DNA of 13,849 nt, taken from positions 1-13,849 of the forward strand of contig CAUCWU010000026.1 in NCBI GenBank assembly GCA_958446555.1, in the 5' to 3' direction. Below the pieces are notes generated by a model. It saw only the letters and a list, made by a program, of their open reading frames with translations, ran no database searches and had not been told where the DNA came from. The stretch comes from an uncultured Lachnospiraceae bacterium. Its GTDB lineage: Bacteria; Bacillota; Clostridia; Lachnospirales; Lachnospiraceae. Shown one piece after another: positions 1 to 7,798 of the stretch. A program made the translations under genes and the position numbers. Within the stretch, counting starts at the first letter, position 1. The number at the start of each line of letters is the position of its first letter.

Positions 1-461
1 AGGAGCAGCACATCACAATCACTGCAGGTTCCAACATGTCTGATTCTGATATCGAGAAGGCTGTTAAGGAAGCAGCTGAGTTCGAGGCACAGGATAAGGC
101 TCGTAAGGAAGGCGTAGATGCTCGTAACGAGGCAGATTCCTTCGTATTCCAGACTGAGAATGCAATGAAGGAGGTTGGCGATAAGTTAGATCCGACCTTA
201 AAGGGACAGGTAGAGACTGACCTGCAGGCATTAAAGGATCTGATTGCATCCACCGATATCAACAACGTAACTCCGGATCAGACCGAGCAGTTAAAGGCAA
301 AGACTGAGACCTTAAAGAACAGTGCACAGCAGCTGTTTGCAAAGATGTATGAGCAGGCACAGGCAGCACAGGGCGGCGCACAGGCAGGTCCTGATATGAA
401 CGCAGGTGCAGGTTCCTCCTCTTCTGATGATGTTGTAGATGGAGATTACAAAGAGGTATAA
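1..461 (+). CDS. dnaK: Molecular chaperone DnaK (Hsp70), C-terminal part, 5' end outside window
   Basis: The reading frame is open from the left edge: codons from position 3 read EQHITITAGSNMSDSDIEK, so the Met at 36 is internal and not a start. This is the end of the Hsp70 substrate-binding domain (ITITAGSNMS strand region) followed by the helical lid and a disordered tail. The tail is Ala/Gln/Gly-rich, then Ser/Asp-rich, ending DDVVDGDYKEV, which resembles the DDVVDADFxEV/EEVD-like end of bacterial DnaK. DnaK is the cytosolic ATP-driven chaperone that works with DnaJ and GrpE; its nucleotide-binding domain is upstream of the window. dnaJ follows 203 nt downstream on the same strand, the usual Firmicute dnaK-dnaJ order. 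The stop is TAA, and the palindrome AACAATATTGTT (465-476) follows it directly. Identification is firm; only the extent upstream is unseen. Confidence 0.97.
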   Translation, partial: EQHITITAGSNMSDSDIEKAVKEAAEFEAQDKARKEGVDARNEADSFVFQTENAMKEVGDKLDPTLKGQVETDLQALKDLIASTDINNVTPDQTEQLKAKTETLKNSAQQLFAKMYEQAQAAQGGAQAGPDMNAGAGSSSSDDVVDGDYKEV

Positions 462-554
462 TTAAACAATATTGTTCCGGGGCTCGCCGACGAAATCATC
501 TTAACCGAGGGGATCTTCGATAACCTAGGCAGCCTGGGAAAAAGATAAAGAAGG

Positions 555-592
555 TGGCATCACTCTTGGAGAATTCTCCAGGAGTTTTGCCA
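555..592 (+). other. Strong intercistronic hairpin between dnaK and dnaJ
   Basis: The arms are TGGCA 555-559 with TGCCA 588-592, then after a 2x2 internal loop ACTCTTGGAG 562-571 with CTCCAGGAGT 576-585 (one U.G wobble), closed by an AATT loop. The core TGGAGAATTCTCCA is a perfect 14-bp palindrome. No T-run follows, so it does not look like an intrinsic terminator. A 3'-end-stabilising or partial-attenuation element that sets DnaK above DnaJ is an inference. The 3' arm contains AGGAG (580-584), which precedes the ATG of a four-codon ORF at 592-606. Confidence 0.7.
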
Positions 593-664
593 TGTTAAGA
601 GTATGAGTATTGGTAGCCCTTTTGGCCTAAGCGGCTTTGAGCGGTTGCCCAGATGGGAGTATTT

Positions 665-1822
665 ATGGCAGAGAAGAGAGATTACTACGAAGTCCTTGGT
701 GTAGCGAAGGACGCTGATGATGCCGCCATAAAAAAGGCATACAGAGAAATTGCCAAGAAGTATCATCCGGATATTAACCCGAGCGCAGAAGCTGCAGATA
801 TTTTTAAAGAGGCCTCAGAGGCTTACAGTGTATTGAGTGATAAGGAAAAGCGTGCACAGTATGACCAGTTTGGCCATGCAGCATTTGATGGCAGTGGCGG
901 AGGCTACGGCGGTGGTTTTAGCGGATTCAGCGGCGATATGGGAGATATCTTTGGAGATATTTTCGGAGATTTGTTTGGCGGCGGAAGAAGCAGAAGAAAT
1001 GATGGACCGATGAAGGGGGCTAACCTTCGTACATCTGTCCGCATCACCTTTGATGAGTCCGTAAAGGGCTGTGAGAAGGAGCTGAAGCTAAACTTAAAGG
1101 ACCCGTGCCCGACCTGCCATGGTTCTGGTGCAAAGGCTGGAACCTCTCCAATCACCTGTCCGAAGTGTCAGGGACGTGGACAGGTTACGATCACCCAGCA
1201 GTCTATGTTTGGTATGGTTCGTAATGTTCAGGTCTGCCCAGACTGTCACGGAAGTGGAAAGATTATTAAGGATAAGTGTCCAGACTGTCGCGGTACTGGT
1301 TATCTGACCAAGTTAAAGACAATTCAGGTCAGCATTCCAGCTGGTATTGATAATGGTCAGAGTATTCGTATCCGTGGAAAGGGCGAGCCGGGTGTCAATG
1401 GCGGCGAGTGGGGCGATCTGCTTGTTGAGGTTGCTGTATCCCAGCATCCGATCTTTAGACGTCAGGACTACGATATCTTCTCAACTGTTCCGGTATCCTT
1501 CGTACAGGCTGCACTGGGTGCAACACTTCGAATTGATACAATCGATGGACAGGTAGAGTATGAGCTTAAGCCAGGTACTCAGACCGATACACAGGTACGC
1601 TTAAGAGGAAAGGGTGTTCCAAGCCTTCGCAATAAGAATGTGCGCGGTGATCACTATGTTACCTTCGTTGTACAGGTTCCGACCAGCATGACAAAGGAGC
1701 AAAAGGAAGCACTTCAGGCATTCGACGAGGCAATGAACGGAAAACCGACTGCCAATACAACAGCCAAGAAAAAGCATCCGATCAAAGATTTCTTTGAGAA
1801 GGAAAAAGACAAAGATAAATAA
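665..1822 (+). CDS. dnaJ: Chaperone protein DnaJ (Hsp40, type I)
   Basis: This co-chaperone of DnaK stimulates its ATPase and delivers unfolded clients in the cytosol. Domains in order (385 aa from Met 665): J domain (about 1-70) with the invariant HPD at residues 34-36; a Gly/Phe-rich linker (about 75-112); a cysteine-rich zinc domain (148-212) with four CxxCxGxG repeats, CPTCHGSG, CPKCQGRG, CPDCHGSG and CPDCRGTG; then the C-terminal beta-sandwich client-binding and dimerisation region; and a Lys-rich tail. Length and all motifs are normal for type I DnaJ. The start at 665 is chosen over the in-frame ATG at 653 because GGGAG (655-659) sits 5 nt before 665, and the family begins MAEKRDYYEVLGV; the 653 ATG has no Shine-Dalgarno. 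The gene is followed by an intrinsic terminator. Transcription is probably continuous from dnaK, since I see no convincing promoter in the gap. Confidence 0.98.
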   Translation: MAEKRDYYEVLGVAKDADDAAIKKAYREIAKKYHPDINPSAEAADIFKEASEAYSVLSDKEKRAQYDQFGHAAFDGSGGGYGGGFSGFSGDMGDIFGDIFGDLFGGGRSRRNDGPMKGANLRTSVRITFDESVKGCEKELKLNLKDPCPTCHGSGAKAGTSPITCPKCQGRGQVTITQQSMFGMVRNVQVCPDCHGSGKIIKDKCPDCRGTGYLTKLKTIQVSIPAGIDNGQSIRIRGKGEPGVNGGEWGDLLVEVAVSQHPIFRRQDYDIFSTVPVSFVQAALGATLRIDTIDGQVEYELKPGTQTDTQVRLRGKGVPSLRNKNVRGDHYVTFVVQVPTSMTKEQKEALQAFDEAMNGKPTANTTAKKKHPIKDFFEKEKDKDK

Positions 1823-1834
1823 TAAATGCAGAAG

Positions 1835-1881
1835 GAGCTGCTGCAAAATGGGTGTAAGCCCATGGAGCAGTGGCTCTTTTT
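1835..1881 (+). terminator. Rho-independent terminator after dnaJ
   Basis: The stem is GAGC 1835-1838 with GCTC 1873-1876, then CTGC with GCAG, then TGGG with CCCA around a short loop, followed at once by TTTTT (1877-1881). It closes the dnaK-dnaJ transcript. It ends only 4 nt before the AAGGAGG of the next gene, so no ordinary promoter fits between them. Confidence 0.8.
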
Positions 1882-1899
1882 ATATAAGGAGGCAGGGGG

Positions 1900-2403
1900 A
1901 TGCAAAGCGCAGTTCAAATTCGAAAGGCAACGAGTGACGATCTTGATCAGATGATGGTAATCTATGCGAAGGCAAAGGAATTTATGGACAGCACTGGAAA
2001 TACGACCCAGTGGAAAAAGGGCTATCCGACCCGTGAGATGATCGCAGCCAATATTGCAGAAAAAGAGATGTATGTCTGTGTGGACGAAAATGACGTTTCT
2101 CATGCTGCCTTTTTGTTTCACATTGGTGAAGATTCGACTTACCGCGTAATTGAGGATGGAAGTTGGAAAAATGACAACCTGTATGGAACGATTCACCGTG
2201 TTGCCAGTGACGGAACGATGAAGGGCGTATTTGCAGCGATGGTTTCTTTTTGTGAAAAGTTATGTCCAGAGCTTCGAGCTGACACGCATAAAGATAATGC
2301 GGTGATGCAACATTTGCTTGAGAAGAATGGGTTTGAAAAATGCGGTATCATCTATGTACACGATGGAACGCAGAGATTGGCTTACCAAAGAGTTGCAAAG
2401 TAA
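1900..2403 (+). CDS. GNAT-family N-acetyltransferase
   Basis: This 167-residue protein has the GNAT fold pattern. The N-terminal strand is IRKATSDDLDQMMVIYAKAKEFM. A central beta strand YVCVDENDVSHAAFLFHI is followed by IHRVASDGTMKGVFAAMVSFCEKL, and the C-terminal half is RADTHKDNAVMQHLLEKNGFEKCG, the usual 'N..M...l.k.GF...G' acetyl-CoA fold signature. The R/QxxGxG/A pyrophosphate loop is degenerate (SDGTMKG). Such enzymes move an acetyl group from acetyl-CoA to an amine of a small molecule or protein; the substrate cannot be told from sequence. AAGGAGG (1886-1892) lies 7 nt before the ATG. The gene follows the dnaJ terminator so closely that its transcription may depend on read-through or on a promoter inside dnaJ. 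Family assignment is good; function is open. Confidence 0.88.
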   Translation: MQSAVQIRKATSDDLDQMMVIYAKAKEFMDSTGNTTQWKKGYPTREMIAANIAEKEMYVCVDENDVSHAAFLFHIGEDSTYRVIEDGSWKNDNLYGTIHRVASDGTMKGVFAAMVSFCEKLCPELRADTHKDNAVMQHLLEKNGFEKCGIIYVHDGTQRLAYQRVAK

Positions 2404-2476
2404 CAGCAGATTTGTAGGAAACAGTTGGGACAGCTTTTGATAGAATAGAAGCATCTGAAAAGGAAAAGGGAGAAAA

Positions 2477-3154
2477 ATGGCGAAGATACTACTAGTGGAA
2501 GATGATAAGCAGATTGCATCGTATTTGGGAGAGCTTCTTTGCGATGAAGGCTTTGCTGTTACACAGGCAGGTTCGAAAGCAGAGGCAAAAGAAAAGCTTT
2601 TAGAAAACCAGTTTGATTTGGTGCTTTTGGATGTAAGCCTTCCAGACGGAAATGGCTTTTCTATCTGTGCTGAAATTAAAAGAGAATACGATACGGCTGT
2701 GATTTTTCTAACAGCATCTGGCGATGAATATAGTGTTGTCGCAGGACTTGATATGGGGGCAGACGATTATATTGCAAAGCCATTTCGCCCGCGCGAGTTG
2801 ATTTCAAGAATCCGCAGTGTTCTTCGCCGCTGCAAAAAAGAGCAAAGGGCGATCAGCTGTGGCGACTTGAAGGTGAATGTCACATCAGCGACGGTGACAA
2901 AAGGCGAAAAAGAGCTGTTCTTATCGGCACTAGAGTATCGCTTGCTCCTTCTTTTACTGCAAAATCAGGGACAGATTTTGACAAGAAATCGGCTTCTTGA
3001 GGAAATTTGGGATGCATCCGGCGAGTATGTCAATGACAATACCCTGTCTGTCTATATGAAGCGGCTTCGCGAGAAAATTGAGGACAATCCGCAAAATCCA
3101 AGACTGCTTCACACAATCCGCGGCATCGGATACCGAATGGAGGACAGGGGGTAA
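2477..3154 (+). CDS. Response regulator, OmpR/PhoB family
   Basis: This 225-aa two-component regulator has a receiver domain (1-about 115) with the acidic pocket E8/D9/D10, phospho-acceptor D52 (VLLDVSLPDGNG), T79 and K101 (YIAKPF). A C-terminal winged-helix DNA-binding domain of OmpR type (about 125-225) ends LSVYMKRLREKI...LLHTIRGIGYRM. All phosphorelay residues are present, so it should be functional. GGGAG precedes the ATG. The partner kinase begins 6 nt downstream, and an ABC exporter follows. A likely target is the inverted repeat upstream of the exporter (4223-4238). The N-terminal and winged-helix features resemble regulators paired with intramembrane-sensing kinases (BceR-like group), but the exact subfamily was not tested. 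Confidence 0.96.
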   Translation: MAKILLVEDDKQIASYLGELLCDEGFAVTQAGSKAEAKEKLLENQFDLVLLDVSLPDGNGFSICAEIKREYDTAVIFLTASGDEYSVVAGLDMGADDYIAKPFRPRELISRIRSVLRRCKKEQRAISCGDLKVNVTSATVTKGEKELFLSALEYRLLLLLLQNQGQILTRNRLLEEIWDASGEYVNDNTLSVYMKRLREKIEDNPQNPRLLHTIRGIGYRMEDRG

Positions 3155-3160
3155 GAACGT

Positions 3161-4171
3161 ATGAAACCAGAATATAAAAAATTGTTACTTGCAGACAGTG
3201 GTTTGGCAGTGATCGCACTGATCCTATTCTTTGTGCGTGGCTGGCAGATGGCTGTCTGCATTTTGTTTCCAGCGGCTGTGCTGTCGTTTGTGTTTGTAGC
3301 AGAAATGAAAAGGCGTGAGAGGCAGGCAGCAGATCTTTCTGACGAGATTGATAGAATCTTGTACGGTGAAGAGAGCTGGCAGATGGATTTGTACACAGAG
3401 GGAGAGCTTGCCATTTTGCAGGACAAGGTGAGAAAGCTTGTTATTCGTATGCGAGAGCAGGCAGATCAGCTCCAAAAAGAAAAGAATTTTCAGGCACAGA
3501 TGATGACCGATATTTCCCATCAATTAAAAACACCACTGACGGCAATGCGCTTACTGATCAGCAGCATTCGAAAGCTAGAAGGAAACGATGAGGATACAGT
3601 GATTCAGAGACGAAAGCGACTGATTGAGCTGACTCAGCTAGTGGATCGCGTGGATGCGCTGGTTGTTGTGCTTCTTAAGATGGCAAAGCTCGATTCAGAG
3701 ACAGTTATCCTACAAAAAGAACCAGTCAATATCAAAAATTTGATTTTACATAGTGCCAAGCCGCTTGCAATATCAATGGATTTGCATGGGGTGATGCTTT
3801 GTCTAAACGGAAACGATGCTGACAGCTTTATCGGTGATGCCAGCTGGAGTGCAGAGGCAATCACCAATATTCTAAAAAATGGTATTGAGCATATGGAAGA
3901 TGGTGGTAAGCTTACAGTTAGCTGGAGAGAGACGGCAATTTATAGTGAGATTGTCATCGAAGATGAGGGAAGTGGCATAGACGAGGCAGATCTGCCACAT
4001 ATTTTTGAGCGGTTTTATCGGGGAAGTGCGGCAAGACATAGTGGCTTTGGCATTGGCATGTCAATGGCACAGAGCATTATCAGAAAGCAAAACGGAACAA
4101 TCAAGGCAAAAAATAGAGCAGAGGGCGGAGCAGAGTTTATCATTCATATGATACCAGAGTCAAAAGCTTAA
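3161..4171 (+). CDS. Sensor histidine kinase, intramembrane-sensing (BceS-like) layout
   Basis: This 336-aa membrane kinase has two hydrophobic segments at about residues 10-26 and 30-48, separated by only a few residues (RGWQ). It therefore has essentially no extracellular sensor, and stimulus detection through a membrane partner is likely. The dimerisation helix carries the H-box MTDISHQLKTPLT with H120. The ATPase domain has an N-box with N236 and N240 (TNILKNGIEHM), G1 DEGSG (268-272), F-box FERFYRG and G2 GFGIG (295-299). All catalytic boxes are intact. It sits 6 nt after the response regulator, with its ribosome binding site (AGGGGG) inside the end of that gene, so the two are co-translated. 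In BceS-type systems the kinase is activated by its ABC transporter; the neighbouring exporter makes that a reasonable inference here. Confidence 0.95.
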   Translation: MKPEYKKLLLADSGLAVIALILFFVRGWQMAVCILFPAAVLSFVFVAEMKRRERQAADLSDEIDRILYGEESWQMDLYTEGELAILQDKVRKLVIRMREQADQLQKEKNFQAQMMTDISHQLKTPLTAMRLLISSIRKLEGNDEDTVIQRRKRLIELTQLVDRVDALVVVLLKMAKLDSETVILQKEPVNIKNLILHSAKPLAISMDLHGVMLCLNGNDADSFIGDASWSAEAITNILKNGIEHMEDGGKLTVSWRETAIYSEIVIEDEGSGIDEADLPHIFERFYRGSAARHSGFGIGMSMAQSIIRKQNGTIKAKNRAEGGAEFIIHMIPESKA

Positions 4172-4222
4172 AAGCCGATCGGGCTTGCACGATGAGATTT
4201 TGAATGTTGGTATCTTTTTTAA

Positions 4223-4276
4223 GTGACAAAATTGTCACGAAGGAGTAAGGGAATTGTCACTGAAAGCCAGTACAAT
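4223..4276 (+). promoter_or_regulatory. Candidate response-regulator operator and promoter of the ABC exporter
   Basis: GTGACAA-AA-TTGTCAC (4223-4238) is a perfect 7-bp inverted repeat and reads TGACA-N4-TGTCA. The half-site ATTGTCAC recurs at 4253-4260, exactly 22 bp after its first copy (4231-4238), two helical turns away on the same DNA face. TACAAT at 4271-4276 is a fair -10, but the region 17 bp upstream is a poor -35, as expected of an activator-dependent promoter. From memory, the BceR-like regulators of Bacillus use TnACA-N4-TGTAA sites, which this closely resembles. Binding by the regulator at 2477-3154 is inferred. Confidence 0.6.
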
Positions 4277-4307
4277 AAGGCTATCAATACAAGATGGAGG
4301 AATCAGA

Positions 4308-4991
4308 ATGGAAATTTTGCGGGCATCACATTTATGTAAAACCTATGGAACAGGAGAAAATCAGGTAAAGGCGCTTGATGATGTATCGTTTTCAATTGAG
4401 AAAGGCGAATTTGTCGCAATCATTGGAACATCCGGATCAGGAAAATCGACACTGATGCATATTTTGGGCGGTGTAGATCGCCCAGACAGTGGAAGTGTAT
4501 ATATGGACGGACAAGACATCTACAAACAAAACGACGAGCAGTTAGCGATTTTTAGACGAAGACAGGTCGGGCTGATTTATCAGTTTTACAATTTGATTCC
4601 AGTACTTGATATCGTCGAGAATATGACGCTTCCGGCACTTTTGGATGGGCGAAAGGTGGAAAAGAATCGAATCAATCAGATGTTAAATGAGCTTGGCCTA
4701 AAAGGGCGCGCCCATCATCTGCCCAATCAACTCTCCGGTGGTCAGCAGCAGCGCGTATCGATCGGTCGAGCGTTAATCAATTCGCCAGCTGTAATTTTAG
4801 CCGATGAGCCGACGGGAAATCTTGACTCAAAAAACAGTCAAGAGATCATGAGACTGCTTCGTCTTTCCAATGAAACCTACCATCAGACGGTAATCATTAT
4901 CACACATGATGAGGAAATTGCACTACAAGCAAAGCATTTGATTCGCATTGAGGATGGACGAATTTACACAGACGAGGTGATTGGCCGATGA
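4308..4991 (+). CDS. ABC transporter ATP-binding protein, MacB/LolD/BceA type
   Basis: This 227-aa cytosolic ATPase powers the FtsX-type permease encoded next. It carries Walker A GTSGSGKST (40-48), a Q-loop YQFYNL with Q92, signature LSGGQ (142-146), Walker B ILADEP with D166/E167, D-loop NLDS and H-loop H200 (IITHD), so it is complete. The LSGGQQQRV, ADEPTGNLDS and ITHDEE features are typical of the MacB/LolD/BceA group, which drives mechanotransmission or peptide export rather than classical membrane transit. The ATG at 4308 is chosen because GGAGG (4296-4300) lies 7 nt upstream and MEILRASHLCKTYG is a normal family start; the frame is open upstream to a TTG at 4254, but that lies in the operator region. 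The stop overlaps the permease start as ATGA, implying translational coupling. Confidence 0.96.
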   Translation: MEILRASHLCKTYGTGENQVKALDDVSFSIEKGEFVAIIGTSGSGKSTLMHILGGVDRPDSGSVYMDGQDIYKQNDEQLAIFRRRQVGLIYQFYNLIPVLDIVENMTLPALLDGRKVEKNRINQMLNELGLKGRAHHLPNQLSGGQQQRVSIGRALINSPAVILADEPTGNLDSKNSQEIMRLLRLSNETYHQTVIIITHDEEIALQAKHLIRIEDGRIYTDEVIGR

Positions 4992-7741
4992 AGATTCTAT
5001 TTTTATATACAAGAAGGATGCTGTCGGCAAATAAGGCAAGAACCGCAGTGACACTTGCTGGAATTATCTTGTCATTTGCACTACTTACGGCTGTGTTAAC
5101 AGGGACATCAAGCCTTTTACATTTCATGACAGAATTTACAAAACTACATGATGGCGATTATTATGGTGTGATCTATAATTGCGATGAGCCAGACGAAAAA
5201 CGATTAGTCGAATCAAGTGAGGTAACACAAAGTATCCGCATGGGAATTGTTGGCACTGCAAAGAAAGGCTTTGGAGAGGAGGCTTCTCTATTTGAGAAAG
5301 CTTATGTCACGATTGGAAGTGTCGATGCATCTTATTATGATACAATGGGTGTAAAAATATTAGAGGGACGTTTCCCAGAAAATGACAGCGAGATTATAGT
5401 TCCACAGATGATGGTAGCAGGCAGGGAAGAGTTGAAGGTCGGCAATACGATTACTTGGCAGATTGGGCAGCGAATTGGATCAGATGGGCGCGCAATCGAT
5501 CATCAGACTGCCAGACGTGCCGACCAAAATACAGAGAATGGCTGCGAAGAAGAGTCAATTTTGGTCGAGCAGACAAAGACCTATACAATCGTCGGAATCA
5601 GCACCAATCCTGGTTATGTAAAGCCAGACGATCCAAGTTTTCTAGTACTGACAACAGGGGAAAAGACGGCACGTTCAGATCTCTACTTTAAGATGAAAAA
5701 AATTGATACTGTTAGCACATTCGCAACAGAAAATTTTGGTGATCATGAATGGGCAGTAAATGAATCACTGCTTCGCTATCTTGGGCGTTCCAGTGCAGAT
5801 ATGCGTTATGCATTATTTGGCATGTGTGCAGTACTTGCAGTGGTGATTGCGATTGCCAGTGTTGGTCTCATTTACAATTCATTTTCCATTTCGCTTACCG
5901 AGCGCACGCGCCAGTTTGGACTGTTAAAGTCCATTGGAGCGACACGTTTTCAGATTATTATGAGCGTACTGTTAGAGGCAGGATTTTTGGCGTTGACAGC
6001 GATCCCAGCAGGAATTTTGATCGGTTGTGGTGGTGTTCAATTGGTCCTTTCTGTTCTAAAGAGTAGTTTTGATGGCATGATTCGATCAGCAGATGAAGTG
6101 TATGCACAAAGTATTTCGATCACGTTTTACACACAGATTGGGTATTTGTTTGTCGCTGTCATTGTGGGATTGATTACGATTTTACTCTCTGCGATGATTC
6201 CGGCAATTCGCGCAGGAAGAATCACACCGATAGAGGCAATTCGACAGACCAATGATATTAAAATTGCAAATGTTAAAGATTCGCAGAGCAAAAATGGACT
6301 TTTGGGAAAGCTGTTTGGTGTCGGCGGTATGATTGCCCATCGAAATGCAAAAAGAAATCGAAAGCCATATCGGGCAATTTGTTTTTCACTTGCAACTTGT
6401 CTATTTTTGTTTCTTGGCGGAAGTGGTTTTATCTATTATATGCGCTTGAGCGTAAAAGGATTAAATGTCCCATATTATTACGATTACACAGTCGTATTTG
6501 GCAATCAATATGATGAGGCGATTGACGAGCAGTATCGAACTCAGGAATTTCACGAAAAATTAGTAGATCAGTTGAATGCATCCTCTAGTATTGATCAGGC
6601 AACTTATATTCGAAAAACGAATTTAAAGGTGACTGCCCCGGAAAGCGAGTTGACCAAGGTTGGAAAACTAGAGCTTGGTCAGTATATTGTAAATGGACAG
6701 CTATACTATCAGGCCGATATCTATTTTGTAGAAGAAAAGCAATACGAGCAGTACTTAAAACAGATTGGATTAGAGCCTTCTGAATATTTGAGAGCAGACA
6801 ATCCAAAGGCTTTGATTTTAAATGCGACAAAGGGTGCAATTGATTTTGAAAATGGACGAAGAAAGTTTTATGAGGGAACTGTATTCAAGGATGCAAGTGA
6901 ACTGACGAATATTTCGATCACTGGACAAAAAAGAATTGGCAATGCATGGCATGCCTATCAAGATCCAGATGATCCGAACACGATGATCTACATAGAAGGA
7001 GATGGAAAAAACGCCAAGACAGAAGATGACTTGACGAAAATTAAAGTTCCATTAGAAGAATCAATAGAGGCGCTTCCATTTGAGATTGGAGAGACAATCG
7101 ATGCAGACAAGTATCCTTACTGGGCATGGGCTGGCAACTGGGCATTTGTGCTTCCACTTAGCGCATATCCAGAAGAGGCTATGATGGATTTGAACACACA
7201 GGACTGCATTTACATAACAGCAATTGACTTGACGCGCACACTCGAACTTATCACACAGCTTCAAAAAGATACGCAAGGGGCATTTCAGATCGGAACGAAG
7301 CTTCAAAACAATATATATGAGGACAGTATCATGCGAATTTTAAATGTCTGCTTGCAATGCTTTTTACTCTTGATTACGTTAATTTCGCTGGCAAATATTG
7401 CCAATACGATCACAACCTCAGTGCGGCTTCGCACAAGAGAGTATGCGATGATTCGCTCGGTAGGCTGCTCAAAACGGACATTTCTTTGCATGATCGCTGC
7501 TGAAAATCTAAGCTATACGCTTCGGGGATTTGTGATCGGTGCATGTATGGGTTGTGTGGCAAATTATGCTTGCTATCACTATTTACAGAGTGCGATCTAT
7601 ACAAATCAAGTGATTCCGATTCATCTGTATGGAATTGGTGCGGTGGCATTTGCATTTGTGCTTGGTTTTTCCGTTGTCTATACTTGGAAGAAGGTGCAAA
7701 GAGGACAGATTAGTGAGGAATTGAGGAAGGAGGCGTTTTAA
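4988..7741 (+). CDS. ABC transporter permease with two FtsX domains and two large extracellular regions
   Basis: This 917-aa membrane protein partners the upstream ATPase (4-nt ATGA overlap). Hydrophobic segments suggest eight TM helices: about 18-42, then a soluble region 43-273, TM2-4 at about 274-300, 323-353 and 384-408, TM5 about 463-485, a second soluble region 486-780, and TM6-8 at about 781-808, 847-865 and 881-900. Both FtsX halves keep the cytoplasmic coupling motif, FGLLKSIGATRFQI and YAMIRSVGCSKRTF. The 1+3+1+3 arrangement resembles a fused LolC/MacB-like pair, not the ten-TM BceB with a single large loop. A role in resistance to, or export of, envelope-active peptides or lipoprotein-like substrates is inferred from the adjoining two-component system; the substrate is unknown. 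No frameshift or missing segment was seen. Confidence 0.93.
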   Translation: MKILFLYTRRMLSANKARTAVTLAGIILSFALLTAVLTGTSSLLHFMTEFTKLHDGDYYGVIYNCDEPDEKRLVESSEVTQSIRMGIVGTAKKGFGEEASLFEKAYVTIGSVDASYYDTMGVKILEGRFPENDSEIIVPQMMVAGREELKVGNTITWQIGQRIGSDGRAIDHQTARRADQNTENGCEEESILVEQTKTYTIVGISTNPGYVKPDDPSFLVLTTGEKTARSDLYFKMKKIDTVSTFATENFGDHEWAVNESLLRYLGRSSADMRYALFGMCAVLAVVIAIASVGLIYNSFSISLTERTRQFGLLKSIGATRFQIIMSVLLEAGFLALTAIPAGILIGCGGVQLVLSVLKSSFDGMIRSADEVYAQSISITFYTQIGYLFVAVIVGLITILLSAMIPAIRAGRITPIEAIRQTNDIKIANVKDSQSKNGLLGKLFGVGGMIAHRNAKRNRKPYRAICFSLATCLFLFLGGSGFIYYMRLSVKGLNVPYYYDYTVVFGNQYDEAIDEQYRTQEFHEKLVDQLNASSSIDQATYIRKTNLKVTAPESELTKVGKLELGQYIVNGQLYYQADIYFVEEKQYEQYLKQIGLEPSEYLRADNPKALILNATKGAIDFENGRRKFYEGTVFKDASELTNISITGQKRIGNAWHAYQDPDDPNTMIYIEGDGKNAKTEDDLTKIKVPLEESIEALPFEIGETIDADKYPYWAWAGNWAFVLPLSAYPEEAMMDLNTQDCIYITAIDLTRTLELITQLQKDTQGAFQIGTKLQNNIYEDSIMRILNVCLQCFLLLITLISLANIANTITTSVRLRTREYAMIRSVGCSKRTFLCMIAAENLSYTLRGFVIGACMGCVANYACYHYLQSAIYTNQVIPIHLYGIGAVAFAFVLGFSVVYTWKKVQRGQISEELRKEAF

Positions 7742-7754
7742 CCCCTTATTTTTT
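7727..7754 (+). terminator. Probable intrinsic terminator overlapping the permease stop
   Basis: AAGG-(A)-GG (7727-7733, one bulged A) can pair with CCCCTT (7742-7747) around CGTTTTAA, followed by A and six Ts (7749-7754). The permease stop codon lies in the loop. It would end the two-component/ABC operon before the next promoter. Confidence 0.6.
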
Positions 7755-7757
7755 CAA

Positions 7758-7786
7758 TTGACCTTGCCGTTTAGATGCGCTATACT
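7758..7786 (+). promoter_or_regulatory. Sigma-A-type promoter of the Lon-like ATPase gene
   Basis: -35 TTGACC (7758-7763), a 17-bp spacer and -10 TATACT (7781-7786): 5/6 matches in each box at optimal spacing. Predicted start near 7793, giving a leader of about 55 nt. Confidence 0.85.
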
Positions 7787-7798
7787 GGAAAAGAATTA

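Noticed and set aside
465..476. Palindrome AACAATATTGTT after dnaK as a CIRCE/HrcA site or terminator
   Set aside because: It does not match the CIRCE consensus, and the stem is AT-only at its centre with no T-run; noted only as a palindrome.
653..664. Upstream in-frame ATG as the dnaJ start
   Set aside because: It lacks a ribosome binding site, whereas 665 has GGGAG at the right spacing and gives the conserved MAEKRDYYEVLGV start.
1714..2196. 160-codon open frame on the minus strand
   Set aside because: Lies antisense across dnaJ and the acetyltransferase, has no family features or ribosome binding site, and reads as a shadow of real coding frames.
4172..4190. AAGCC-gatcg-GGCTT hairpin after the kinase gene as a terminator
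   Set aside because: Only five base pairs and no T-run directly after it.
4254..4307. TTG-started extension of the ABC ATPase
   Set aside because: It begins inside the repeated operator half-site without a Shine-Dalgarno; ATG 4308 has GGAGG and the normal family N-terminus.
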